In this document: piece by piece, positions 50,286 through 58,457 of the stretch | Numbering within the stretch: the stretch's first letter is position 1 | How the letters are laid out: every line of letters begins with the position of its first letter | From: Caballeronia sp. GAFFF1 | GTDB lineage: Bacteria; Pseudomonadota; Gammaproteobacteria; Burkholderiales; Burkholderiaceae | Direction: 5' to 3' | DNA: 64,000 nt | Assembly: GCF_023630705.1 (NCBI RefSeq) | Contig: NZ_JALQEM010000028.1 | Location: 1 to 64,000 of the forward strand | Position numbers and translations under genes: made by a program | The notes under the pieces: model-generated | What the model was told of the DNA's origin: nothing | Seen by the model: the letters and a program-made list of their open reading frames with translations, nothing else | Database searches by the model: none

Positions 50286-51881
50286 ATGGCGGGATCGACA
50301 GCGGCGGACGTGGTCATCGTCGGGTCGGGGGTGGCGGGCAGTCTCGTCGCGTACCGGCTGGCGAAGGCGGGCGCGTCGGTGATCCTGCTCGAAGCGGGGC
50401 CGCGTCTCGCGCGCTGGCAGATCGTGGAGAACTTCCGCCGCGCGCCGGAGAAGCGCGATCTGTGCGCGCCGTATCCGCTCGTTCGCCACGCGCCGCGCCC
50501 TGATCCGGCGAATCCGGGCAGCTATCTCGTGAATCGCGGGGACAAGGCGTACGAACCGCAGTTTCTGCGGCTCGTCGGCGGCACGACGTGGCATTGGGCA
50601 GGCGCGGCGTGGCGTCTCTTGCCGGCGGACTTTCGGCTCCGCACGCTGCATGGCGTCGGCCGTGACTGGCCGTTTCCCTATGAAACGCTGGAACCGTGGT
50701 ACGGGCAGGCCGAACGCGAGCTGGGCGTGGCCGGGCCGGACGTCGATCTCGGCTCGCCGCGCTCGACGCCGTATCCCATGCCGCCGTTGCCGCTCTCGTA
50801 TCTGGATCAGCGGTTCGCGCAGGTGCTTGCGGCGCAGTCGATGCGCGCGGTGCCCGAGCCGATGGCGCGCAACAGCCGCGCGTACGACGCGCGGCCGCCG
50901 TGCTGTGGCGCGAACAGTTGCATGCCCGTGTGCCCGATCGGCGCGCTGTATCACGGCGGCACGCACGCCGACAAGGCCGAACGCGCCGGCGCGACGCTGA
51001 TCGCTCAGGCGGTCGCGTATCGCATCGAAGCGAACGACAAGGGCGAAATCATCGCCATTCACTACAAAGACCCGAACGGCGCGAGCACGCGCGTGACCGG
51101 CAGGCGCTTCGTGATCGCGGCAAACGGCATCGAAACGCCGAAGCTCTTGCTGATGTCGGCGTCGGCGCGCTTTCCGAAGGGCATCGCAAATGCGTCGGAT
51201 CAGGTCGGACGCAATCTGATGGACCATCCGGGTGTAGCCGTGAGCTTCCTTGCGAACGAGGCGCTCTGGCCGGGGCGCGGCCCGGTGGAGATGAGTTCGG
51301 TCGTCGATTTCCGTGACGGCCCATTCCGCGCGCAGCAGGCGGCGAAGAAGCTGCATCTGTCGAATGCATCGCCGACGCTCGTGGTCACGTCGAAGCTGAT
51401 CGAAGCCGGGCTGACCGGCGGCGAGCTCGACCGGCAAATCCGCGAGCAGTCCGCGCGACGGCTGACGCTCGGCAGCTTTCACGAACAACTGGGGTCTCCG
51501 GACAATCGCGTGACGCTGTCCGCGCAGAAGGACGCGCTCGGTTTGCCGCGCCCGGAAATCCGCTACGCCATCGACGATTACGTTCGCCGCAGCGCCGCCG
51601 ACACGCGGGCGGTCTTCGAGCGCATTGCCGGATGGTTCGGCGGCGAGCAGATCGAGCACGACGACGGTCTGGAGCCGAGCAGCCACATCATGGGCACGGC
51701 GATCATGGGACGAGACGCGAGCGATTCTGTCGTCGATGCCGACTGCCGCGCGCACGATCATCCGAATCTCTTCGTCGCGGGAAGCGCCGTGATGCCGGCG
51801 GGCGGCTCGGTCAACTGCACGCTGACGATTGCGGCGCTGGCGCTGCGGCTCGCGAGCGCCATCGAAGCGTCGCTGCGATGA
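50286..51881 (+). CDS. GMC-family FAD dehydrogenase, catalytic subunit with 3Fe-4S cysteine motif
   Basis: A 531-residue flavoprotein: FAD-binding IVGSGVAGSLVAYRL (residues 11-25), active-site His in LEPSSHIMGTAIMG, and the C-terminal GGSVNCTLTIAALALR. Cys206, Cys207, Cys212 and Cys216 (CCGANSCMPVC) have exactly the spacing of the cysteine motif that holds a 3Fe-4S cluster in B. cepacia FAD-glucose dehydrogenase. It lacks a signal peptide and is probably exported with the small subunit. Electrons would pass FAD to 3Fe-4S to the cytochrome subunit. Substrate (glucose, sorbitol, gluconate or another sugar alcohol) cannot be told. ATG 50286; the frame is open further upstream within the small-subunit gene, which is not used. 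Confidence 0.92.
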   Translation: MAGSTAADVVIVGSGVAGSLVAYRLAKAGASVILLEAGPRLARWQIVENFRRAPEKRDLCAPYPLVRHAPRPDPANPGSYLVNRGDKAYEPQFLRLVGGTTWHWAGAAWRLLPADFRLRTLHGVGRDWPFPYETLEPWYGQAERELGVAGPDVDLGSPRSTPYPMPPLPLSYLDQRFAQVLAAQSMRAVPEPMARNSRAYDARPPCCGANSCMPVCPIGALYHGGTHADKAERAGATLIAQAVAYRIEANDKGEIIAIHYKDPNGASTRVTGRRFVIAANGIETPKLLLMSASARFPKGIANASDQVGRNLMDHPGVAVSFLANEALWPGRGPVEMSSVVDFRDGPFRAQQAAKKLHLSNASPTLVVTSKLIEAGLTGGELDRQIREQSARRLTLGSFHEQLGSPDNRVTLSAQKDALGLPRPEIRYAIDDYVRRSAADTRAVFERIAGWFGGEQIEHDDGLEPSSHIMGTAIMGRDASDSVVDADCRAHDHPNLFVAGSAVMPAGGSVNCTLTIAALALRLASAIEASLR

Positions 51882-54091
51882 CGCGGCGGCGTTCGCTCGT
51901 CGTGACCGCGATGCTTGCGCTCGCGGTCACGTTCGGCCATCTCCCGGCGCAATCGCAACACGGCGAGACGGCCGCGCCCGCGCGGGCCGAGAGCGTCGCG
52001 CGGGGCGAATATCTGGTGCGCGCGGGCGGCTGCATGGCGTGCCACACGGCGGACCCGGCGCGGCCGTTCGCGGGCGGCCGCGCCATGCCGACGCGCTTCG
52101 GCACCTTCTACACGCCGAACATCACGAGCGACCGCGCGACCGGCATCGGCGCGTGGACCGACGCGCAGTTCGTCCGCGCGATGCGCGAGGGCATCGGCAG
52201 GAACGGCGAGCATCTGTATCCCGCGTTTCCCTACACGGCCTACACGCGGCTCTCCGACGCCGACGTGCTCGCCATGCGCGCCTATCTCGCGACCGTGCCG
52301 CCCGTGCGCTACACGCCGCCGCCGCACGCGCTGCGGTTTCCGTTCGGCTGGCGCTGGCTGATGGCCGCGTGGAACGCGTTCAACTTCACGCCGGGCCGGT
52401 TCGTGCCGGACCCGGCCAAGCGGGCGGAATGGAATCGCGGCGCGTATCTCGTCGAAGCCCTCGCGCATTGCGGACAGTGCCACACGCCGCGCAACGCGTT
52501 AGGCGGGTTGAAGGAGAGCGAGCGGCTCGGCGGCGCGTCGGTGGCGGGGTGGCGCGCGGGCAATCTGACGCCCGATCGGGTGGCGGGCATCGGCGCATGG
52601 CGCGACGACGAGTTGCTGCGCTACCTGGCGAGCGGCGCTGCGCCGGGGCGCGCGTACGCGATCGGACCGATGGCGGAGGTCGTCGCGAACAGCACGCAGT
52701 TTCTGACCGATGACGATCTTCGGGCGATGATTGCTTATCTTCGCTCGATGCCGGTTGTCGCCGGGCAGAGCGGCATGCGTTCGCGATGGAGCTTTGGCGC
52801 GGCGGGGCAGGCTGACATCACGACGCTGGACGCGGTGGGCGCGTTTGGGGGCGACGGCGGGAGAGGGCGGGCTGCGGGGATCGGTTCGGAGCGTGGCAGC
52901 GTGAGCACTGCAGAAACGCCGGGCACCGCGACGGAGCCTGGCCGCGACAGCAAGAGCACTGCGAAATCGCCAGCGACCGAGCTTGCTCTTGAAGACGCGC
53001 GCACAGGGAAAACGCCGGACACCGCGACGGAACTTGGCCGCGACAGCGTGAGCACCGCCAAAACGTCGGCCGACGCGACGGAATCTGGCCGCGACAGCAA
53101 GAGCATTGCGAAATCGCCAGCGACCGAGCTTGCTCTTGAAGACGAACGCACCGCAAAAGCGCCAGCCACCGCGACGGAACTTGGCCGCGACAGCGTGAAC
53201 ACCGCGAAAACGCCGGCCGCCGCGACTGGCATTGCTCGCGACGGCGCGAGCACCGTTAAAACGCCAGCCACTGCGACGGATTGTGGCCGCGGCAGCAAGA
53301 GCACTGCGAGATCGCCAGCGACCGAGCTTGCTTGTGACGACCCGCGCACAGCCAAAACGCCGGACACCGCGACGGAGCTCGGCCGCGACAGCGTGAACAC
53401 CGCGAAGACGCCGGCCATCCCGATGGAGTCTGCCCGCCAGAGCGCGAGCACCGCAAAAGCGCCGGACACCGCGACGGAACTTGGCCGCGACAGCGTGAAC
53501 ACCGAAAAGGCGCCTGCCATCCCGCTGGAGCCTGCTCCCGACACCGGGAGCAACGAGACAAAAAAAGCCATCGCGACGGAATCTAGCCACGACAGCGCAA
53601 ACACCGCGAAGACGCCGACCGCCTCAACGCATCCCGCCCGCGACAACGCAAGCACCGCGAAAACGCCGGCCCCCGCAACGAACGCCGACCGCGTCAGCCC
53701 AGACGCCCGAAAGAAGCCGCAACACGCCACCCAAGCCGACCCCGGCGCAGCCAACGCCGCCCATCCCCGAGGCGCCCGGCTCTACGCCGCCGCCTGCGCA
53801 AGTTGCCACGGCGTCTCGGGCGAGGGCGCGGGCGGCGCGTTCCCGTCGCTCGTCCACGACGGCGTGACTGCCGCGTTCGGCTCCATGGACACGAGCAACC
53901 TCGTCCTCGTGATCTTGCACGGCGTGAATCGTGAAACCCGCGCTGCGCCCGTGCTGATGCCGGCGTTCGGCGCGTCGTTATCTGATGAGGACGTCGCGGC
54001 GCTCGCCAATTACGTGACGCACCAGTTCGGCGACCCTCGCGCGACGACGCGGGCCGAAGATGTCGCGCGGCTGCGCTCGATCGCGCAATAA
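51878..54091 (+). CDS. triheme cytochrome c subunit of the dehydrogenase, with a long repeat linker
   Basis: A 737-residue periplasmic or membrane-attached electron acceptor. Signal peptide at 1-25 (RRSLVVTAMLALAVTFGHLPA). Heme motifs are at CMACH (52-56), CGQCH (198-202) and CASCH (640-644). Relatives have about 420-470 residues with three adjacent domains. Here domains 2 and 3 are separated by residues ~298-630, mostly imperfect 17-residue repeats like GRDSVNTAKTPATATEL (about 337-603). The linker is Thr/Ala/Lys/Asp-rich with no hydrophobic segment and keeps the reading frame. ATG 51878 overlaps the stop of the catalytic subunit (ATGA). Confidence 0.93.
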   Translation: MTRRRSLVVTAMLALAVTFGHLPAQSQHGETAAPARAESVARGEYLVRAGGCMACHTADPARPFAGGRAMPTRFGTFYTPNITSDRATGIGAWTDAQFVRAMREGIGRNGEHLYPAFPYTAYTRLSDADVLAMRAYLATVPPVRYTPPPHALRFPFGWRWLMAAWNAFNFTPGRFVPDPAKRAEWNRGAYLVEALAHCGQCHTPRNALGGLKESERLGGASVAGWRAGNLTPDRVAGIGAWRDDELLRYLASGAAPGRAYAIGPMAEVVANSTQFLTDDDLRAMIAYLRSMPVVAGQSGMRSRWSFGAAGQADITTLDAVGAFGGDGGRGRAAGIGSERGSVSTAETPGTATEPGRDSKSTAKSPATELALEDARTGKTPDTATELGRDSVSTAKTSADATESGRDSKSIAKSPATELALEDERTAKAPATATELGRDSVNTAKTPAAATGIARDGASTVKTPATATDCGRGSKSTARSPATELACDDPRTAKTPDTATELGRDSVNTAKTPAIPMESARQSASTAKAPDTATELGRDSVNTEKAPAIPLEPAPDTGSNETKKAIATESSHDSANTAKTPTASTHPARDNASTAKTPAPATNADRVSPDARKKPQHATQADPGAANAAHPRGARLYAAACASCHGVSGEGAGGAFPSLVHDGVTAAFGSMDTSNLVLVILHGVNRETRAAPVLMPAFGASLSDEDVAALANYVTHQFGDPRATTRAEDVARLRSIAQ
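52886..53686 (+). repeat. 51-bp minisatellite inside the cytochrome gene
   Basis: About 15-16 imperfect in-frame units, mostly 51 bp (17 codons) with some 45-bp variants. They have recurrent blocks such as GCGACGGAACTTGGCCGCGA and CACCGCGAAAACGCCGGCC, and a higher-order 49-codon pattern in which a SPATELALED-type unit alternates with the standard one. Confidence 0.9.
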
Positions 54092-54137
54092 TAGGGCTCG
54101 CTCACTTCGCTTCCTGTCGAGAGTCAATGAAGCGGGG

Positions 54138-54169
54138 CAGCGAACCAACAGCGAACCAACAGCGAACCA
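54138..54169 (+). repeat. three tandem copies of CAGCGAACCAA
   Basis: Two perfect 11-bp units (54138-54148, 54149-54159) and a third lacking the last base, in the ~170-nt gap between the cytochrome gene and the phosphatase gene. No terminator hairpin is obvious in this gap. Confidence 0.85.
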
Positions 54170-54262
54170 GCTTGCGAAACGCCGCCCGCCGACGCTCCGA
54201 AATCCGCAGCGAAAGCGACCCAACACGCACACGTTCCATTGTCCCGGCGCTAAGATCGACGC

Positions 54263-55000
54263 ATGAATGATCCGACCTATTCCGCCGTCTGCAGGCATCC
54301 CGCCAACGATATCGGCCGCGACTTCGTCGTCGGCGATCTGCATGGCTGCGTCGATGCGCTGCGCTATCTTCTGCGCGAGATCGGTTTCGACGGCTCGCGC
54401 GACCGCCTTTTTTCGGTCGGCGATCTGGTCGACCGCGGCACGGATTCGCTCGCGGCCGTCGAGCTCATCGACAAGCCGTGGTTCTATCCGGTGCTCGGCA
54501 ATCACGAGGATTCGCTGATCGCGGTGGCGGCGGGCCAGATGCGCCGTCAGTCGTGGTACGCCATCGGCGGCGCGTGGGCCGAGACGCTTCCCGACGACCA
54601 ACTCGCCGCCCTCGCCACCCGGCTCTCGACGCTGCCGCTCGTACGCGTCGTGGGCGAAGGCGCGCGGCGCTTCAACGTGCTGCACGCGGAATTCTTCGGC
54701 AGCGACGCCGATCTGGATGCAGCCGAGTTCTCGGACGACACGCGCAGCCAGATGCTTTGGGGTCGCAGCCTCGCGCTCGGCAACGCGGAACCGTCGCGCC
54801 AGCGCGGGCTGTCGCCGACCTATTGCGGCCACACGCCAATGCGCGCAGTGCGGCAGATCGGCTCGCAGATTTATATCGATACCGGCGCGTTCGCTGCGGA
54901 AGGACGGCTGACCATCGTGGAAGTCGGCAGCGACGAAATCTGGTCGGTCAAGGAACGCTGGGCGGCGTCGGAAGGAGCGCGCGAACTCGCTTTGCCTTGA
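54263..55000 (+). CDS. PPP-family metallophosphatase (Ser/Thr phosphatase or ApaH-like)
   Basis: A 245-residue calcineurin-type phosphoesterase with the metal-binding signatures GDLHG (24-28), GDLVDRG (53-59) and GNHE (79-82), and a later YCGHTPM histidine motif. It resembles PrpA/PrpB and lambda phosphatase more than ApaH in length and spacing. Substrate unknown. ATG 54263 gives the normal N-terminus. It stands alone, about 80 nt before the topoisomerase gene on the same strand. Confidence 0.9.
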   Translation: MNDPTYSAVCRHPANDIGRDFVVGDLHGCVDALRYLLREIGFDGSRDRLFSVGDLVDRGTDSLAAVELIDKPWFYPVLGNHEDSLIAVAAGQMRRQSWYAIGGAWAETLPDDQLAALATRLSTLPLVRVVGEGARRFNVLHAEFFGSDADLDAAEFSDDTRSQMLWGRSLALGNAEPSRQRGLSPTYCGHTPMRAVRQIGSQIYIDTGAFAAEGRLTIVEVGSDEIWSVKERWAASEGARELALP

Positions 55001-55082
55001 GCGTCGCGTTCAAGATTAGCGCGCGGCACGGCCGTTGCTCGCAGTCTGGCCACAAACCAAAAGCAACGAGTCGAGGCACGCA

Positions 55083-56432
55083 GTGGCGAGAATCGGAAGC
55101 AACGCTGGACAAAACGCCGCACGCAGCGGCGGCAACGGGGTCGGGGACGATCCGCGCGGCGCACAGAACGTTCTTGCGCAGTCGCTCGCGGAAGAACTCC
55201 CGCCCGGCCTGCGTTACGTGGACGATTCCCGTCGGGGCTACACGCGCGAATGGATCGACGGCGCGTTCGTCTACTTCAACACGCAAGGCAAGCGCATAGA
55301 GGACGAAGCCGAAATCCGGCGCATCAACGCGCTCGCCATTCCGCCCGCTTACGTCGATGTCTGGATCTGCCCGGACTCGCGCGGCCATTTGCAGGCGACG
55401 GGGCGCGACGCGCGCGGCCGCAAGCAGTATCGGTATCACCCGCAATGGCGGGAAACGCGCGACGCCAACAAGTACGAACGCATGCTCGCGTTCGGCGCGG
55501 TGCTGCCGAAGGTGCGCGCCCGCGTGTCGCGCGATCTCACGCTCGACGGCATGCCTCGCGACAAGGTGCTCGCCACGGTCGTCCGCTTGCTCGATACGAC
55601 GCTCATCCGCATCGGCAGCGAGGAATATGCGCGAGAAAACCGCTCTTACGGACTGACGACGCTGAGAAAGCGCCACCTGAAGGTGTCGTCGGGGACGCTG
55701 CGCTTCAAGTTTCGCGGCAAGAGCGGCATCGAGCACGACGTTGCCGTGAGCGATGCGCGCGTTGCCCGCATCGTCAAGCGCTGCATGGATTTACCGGGAC
55801 AAGACCTCTTTCAGTATCTCGATGCCGACGGCGAGCGGCACTCGGTCAGTTCGTCCGACATCAACGATTATCTGCGCGAGATCACCGGCGCGGATTTCAC
55901 CGCTAAGGATTACCGCACGTGGGCAGGCAGCGTGTTCGCGCTGGCGGCGCTGCGCAAGCTCCAGTGGGAGACGGTGACGGAAGCGCGCAAGCATGTGGTC
56001 GGCACGATCAAGGAAGTGTCGCAACTGCTGCGCAATACGCCGGCGGTGTGCCGCAAGTGCTACGTGCATCCGGCCGTGATCGAGGCGTTCGAGGCGGGCG
56101 CACTCGCCGAGGCCTTGCCGGCGTCGCGGCGGCACGGGCTCAAGACGGACGAGGCCGCGCTCGTCATCTTTTTGGAGAAGGACGCGAAGCGCCGCGCCCG
56201 CGAGGCGGCCCGCGCGAACCGCAAGGGCGCAGCGGCGAGCGACGCGCGGCTCACCGGGCTGCTCGCGGAATCGAGCAAGAAGGCGCGCGCAGGCGCGCTG
56301 AAGGGGAGCGCGAAGGACGCGGCGGCGCAGGCGCTTCAGACGGTGGCGCGCAAGACGTCGCCGAAAGCCGCGCGGCCCGCGACGAAGAAGCTGTCGCGCA
56401 CGCGCAGTTCGACGGCCGTCGCAATCAACTAG
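55083..56432 (+). CDS. DNA topoisomerase IB (poxvirus type)
   Basis: Relaxes supercoils by transient 3'-phosphotyrosine linkage. The 449-residue protein has the N-terminal domain PPGLRYVDDSRRGYTREWIDG, catalytic Arg195 in YGLTTLRKRHLKV, DYRTWAGS with Arg278, and the nucleophile Tyr327 in CRKCYVHPAVIEAF. A Lys/Ala-rich tail (about 360-449) probably binds DNA non-specifically. GTG 55083 is preceded by GAGG 7 nt before; the ATG-like start at 55035 adds residues without similarity. Bacterial IB enzymes occur in many Burkholderia. Confidence 0.93.
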   Translation: MARIGSNAGQNAARSGGNGVGDDPRGAQNVLAQSLAEELPPGLRYVDDSRRGYTREWIDGAFVYFNTQGKRIEDEAEIRRINALAIPPAYVDVWICPDSRGHLQATGRDARGRKQYRYHPQWRETRDANKYERMLAFGAVLPKVRARVSRDLTLDGMPRDKVLATVVRLLDTTLIRIGSEEYARENRSYGLTTLRKRHLKVSSGTLRFKFRGKSGIEHDVAVSDARVARIVKRCMDLPGQDLFQYLDADGERHSVSSSDINDYLREITGADFTAKDYRTWAGSVFALAALRKLQWETVTEARKHVVGTIKEVSQLLRNTPAVCRKCYVHPAVIEAFEAGALAEALPASRRHGLKTDEAALVIFLEKDAKRRAREAARANRKGAAASDARLTGLLAESSKKARAGALKGSAKDAAAQALQTVARKTSPKAARPATKKLSRTRSSTAVAIN

Positions 56433-56439
56433 CCCGAAG

Positions 56440-57165
56440 CTAGCCGACCTGGTTCAGCTCGAACACGCAATCGATTGCGCGACCGTTCCAGTTGTATTCG
56501 AGATACGCGGCGTGATGACAGTCGCGCAAGAGCGTCGTGCGCAGCGCGGCGAGACATTCGCCTTGCGGATCGCGCACCGACGGATAAACGATGCCCGGCG
56601 CGCCCGCCGCCCGCACCGCCCGGCCGAGCGCCATGCCGGGCGCGTAATCGTCCGGCGCGAGAATCTGCGGATCGAGCCCCGCCCGCGCAAGGCGATCGCC
56701 CCTCACATCCACGACTTCGCCGCGCGCCGTCACGCGATACAGCCGCATTTGCTGACGCAGCGGCGCTTCCTTCGTCGCGGCGAGAAAGAGGCCGGCGTGA
56801 TAGCGCGTCTCGGCAATCGCGGTTTGCCGGTCGCGGGCGCAATAGAACACGCCGTAGCTGCCGTCCGAGAAACGGCTGCCGTTCGGGTTCAGATGCGTGA
56901 AGGCCGCCATGATTGGGCCGCAGCCGGGCCCGAAACAACGTTCTTCCGGCGGCACGAGATCGAGTTCGCCGACTTCGGTGCGCAGGCGGTCGTTGGTCAT
57001 GGCTTCGAGCGCATACAGCGCGTCGAAATCTTGCGGCGATGCGACCCGGTCGAAGAGATTCACGGCGGGAAAGCGAGTCGGTATCACGCGAAACGCCGGC
57101 GACCAATCCAGTTCGGTGTGCGGCCAGCGGTCCCGCCAGTTCGATACAGCCTGAGTGCCCGTCAC
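56440..57165 (-). CDS. RES-domain toxin (NAD+-degrading type)
   Basis: A 241-residue RES-family protein, the toxin of Xre-RES type II modules. Homologues (MbcT, ParT) consume or transfer from NAD+. It shows AFRVIPTRFP (Arg26/Arg31), YGVFYCARDRQTAIAETRYH with Glu119, and GIVYPSVRDP with Ser196, the three residues (R, E, S) that name the fold. It starts with GTG 57165, overlapping the antitoxin stop (GTGA), so expression is coupled. It converges on topoisomerase IB with a 7-nt gap. Confidence 0.92.
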   Translation of the reverse strand: MTGTQAVSNWRDRWPHTELDWSPAFRVIPTRFPAVNLFDRVASPQDFDALYALEAMTNDRLRTEVGELDLVPPEERCFGPGCGPIMAAFTHLNPNGSRFSDGSYGVFYCARDRQTAIAETRYHAGLFLAATKEAPLRQQMRLYRVTARGEVVDVRGDRLARAGLDPQILAPDDYAPGMALGRAVRAAGAPGIVYPSVRDPQGECLAALRTTLLRDCHHAAYLEYNWNGRAIDCVFELNQVG

Positions 57166-57599
57166 GCCCAGCCGCCCCGCATTGCGTCGAGATATTGCCG
57201 GACGGCGACGAGATCGCTGACATTGCCCGCGAGCATGCGTTCGAGCGCGGGCCGTCCGCCGAATGCGGGCGCGGTGTTCGGGCGCTTGACCCAGGTGTCG
57301 GCGGCTTGAGGATCGGGCAAGAGGATTTGCAGCGCCTTGTAGATGCCGAGAATCAGCGACAGGCGTTCGAGCGTGTCGCGCCCGACGCGCGCGGCTTGCG
57401 GCGCATTCTTCCACTTGAAGAAGGTCGACCGCCCGGGTTTGCCCAGCAGGACGATTTGCTCGTCGGCTGAGAGGGACCACGCTTCCGCGATCCTGAAAAA
57501 GGCGCGCAGGCCGGCAGCGGACAGGTCGCCGAGATCCGGCGCGGGACGCGGCGCCGGTTGGCCGGCCGCCGACGATGCGGCGCGTGCGGCATGGGGCAT
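57162..57599 (-). CDS. Xre/MbcA/ParS-type antitoxin (DUF2384)
   Basis: A 145-residue partner of the RES toxin downstream. The central HTH-like region (LSADEQIVLLGKPGRSTFFK) and the C-terminal toxin-binding DUF2384 part (FGGRPALERMLAGNVSDLVA) are recognisable. The antitoxin is encoded first and overlaps the toxin start. A 6-bp inverted repeat at 57657-57672 in its promoter region could be the autoregulatory operator, as such antitoxins usually repress their own operon. Confidence 0.9.
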   Translation of the reverse strand: MPHAARAASSAAGQPAPRPAPDLGDLSAAGLRAFFRIAEAWSLSADEQIVLLGKPGRSTFFKWKNAPQAARVGRDTLERLSLILGIYKALQILLPDPQAADTWVKRPNTAPAFGGRPALERMLAGNVSDLVAVRQYLDAMRGGWA

Positions 57600-57656
57600 G
57601 TCGTTAAGTCTCCAAAGGAACCTTTAACGCATGTTAGTCCATATAGAGATTTATAC

Positions 57657-57672
57657 AAGCTAAATCTAGCTT
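57657..57672. promoter_or_regulatory. candidate operator of the toxin-antitoxin operon
   Basis: AAGCTA-AATC-TAGCTT, 6-bp perfect arms with 4-nt spacer, about 60 nt upstream of the antitoxin ATG. On the minus strand it is followed by TTGTATAAATCTCTATATGG with two possible -10 elements. It is the most AT-rich piece in this part of the window. Confidence 0.5.
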
Positions 57673-57691
57673 TCACGCGCCGCTCATGCGG

Positions 57692-57961
57692 TCAATCATC
57701 GTCGTCGGCCGGACCATAGCAACGGCCTGGCGTGTGAGATTGAAGCGCATCCGCGATATCGGACGGCGTGCAATCGGCCCGCAGGACGCGCCGCTGCACG
57801 CGCGGGTCGCTCTTGAGCGTCCATTCGACGGTACGATACGGCTCGCCCCAAGGCGGCTCGATGGGCGCGGACAGGCGGCAGCGGCTCAACTGGAGCGCCG
57901 TGTGGCGGCGCATGGCGCGGGCGAGGTTGGCGAAAGGGCGCGCGGCGGGGTTGGCGGACAT
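57692..57961 (-). CDS. hypothetical 89-residue protein
   Basis: Not recognised. The protein starts MSANPAARPFANLARAMRRH and ends in an acidic tail (YGPADDDD). The middle (PYRTVEWTLKSDPRVQRRVL, then TPSDIADAL) looks like a folded soluble domain. ATG 57961 has AGGA at a good distance (GAGGAATGTGCC), and the codon use looks coding. The frame is open to 58345 but the extension crosses the SOS-box region and lacks coding character. It lies just upstream of the toxin-antitoxin operon on the same strand. Confidence 0.6.
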   Translation of the reverse strand: MSANPAARPFANLARAMRRHTALQLSRCRLSAPIEPPWGEPYRTVEWTLKSDPRVQRRVLRADCTPSDIADALQSHTPGRCYGPADDDD

Positions 57962-58166
57962 GGCACATTCCTCACGTGGATGCCCGGCTGTCGGCGGCCG
58001 GGCGTGAATCGCGCATCGAGTGTGTGCGCCGACAATTAAGCCCGGCTTAATCCGTAATCCGTTGCGAGCGAGATGCGGCGAACGCCGCTCACCGCGCGTT
58101 CTGCAATGCGCCGCTTGTACGGTCAATAGTCGCTTCGGCATTTTCGCCACGGGGCGCATCGCCTGT

Positions 58167-58194
58167 TTGCCGGCCCGCCGCATTACTGTATATT
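58167..58194 (+). promoter_or_regulatory. putative promoter of the SOS-box unit
   Basis: TTGCCG (58167-58172), 16-nt spacer, TATATT (58189-58194). The -10 lies inside the LexA-box match, so repressor binding would block RNA polymerase directly. Confidence 0.6.
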
Positions 58195-58201
58195 CGTACA
58201 G
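58186..58201. promoter_or_regulatory. LexA-type SOS box
   Basis: CTGTATATTCGTACAG matches the CTGT-N8-ACAG LexA consensus used by E. coli and beta-proteobacteria, with the usual AT-rich centre. It lies 26 nt before the ATG of the 76-residue ORF and overlaps its likely -10 box. Confidence 0.8.
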
Positions 58202-58226
58202 CTTGTCTGCAACAAGGAGCTTGCCG

Positions 58227-58457
58227 ATGATCTCTCGCAACGATTCGCTCGAAGCTGCCGCGCTCGAACGCTTCATGCGCGCAAGCCGCGCCGTGAACGC
58301 CGCCTTCGACGCCACGCGAGGCGAGCCGCAGTTCGAGGAGGGCACGCAATCCGTCGCGCGTTCGCTCGCACGCCTCGACGCCGCGCTACGCGAACTGGAA
58401 ACCTCCGAACGCTCGCTCGACGCGATTCTGTCGCGCAGCGCGCGTCAGGGTCACTGA
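58227..58457 (+). CDS. hypothetical 76-residue protein, probably SOS-regulated
   Basis: Not recognised. The 76 residues (MISRNDSLEAAALERFMRAS ... LETSERSLDAILSRSARQGH) look almost entirely helical and amphipathic, without signal peptide or membrane segment. ATG 58227 is preceded by AAGGAG with 7 nt spacing, a strong site. The LexA box 26 nt upstream implies induction by DNA damage. The stop is followed directly by the GTG of the next gene. Size and helical character would suit a small regulator or inhibitor, but that is only a guess. Confidence 0.75.
   Translation: MISRNDSLEAAALERFMRASRAVNAAFDATRGEPQFEEGTQSVARSLARLDAALRELETSERSLDAILSRSARQGH

Noticed and set aside
49914-51761. A 615-codon minus-strand frame opposite the GMC dehydrogenase
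   Set aside because: Antisense shadow; the plus strand shows FAD and cysteine-cluster motifs and coupled neighbours.
52886-53686. The tandem repeat as a CRISPR array
   Set aside because: Units are adjacent without unique spacers, stay in frame within a cytochrome gene and no cas genes are near.
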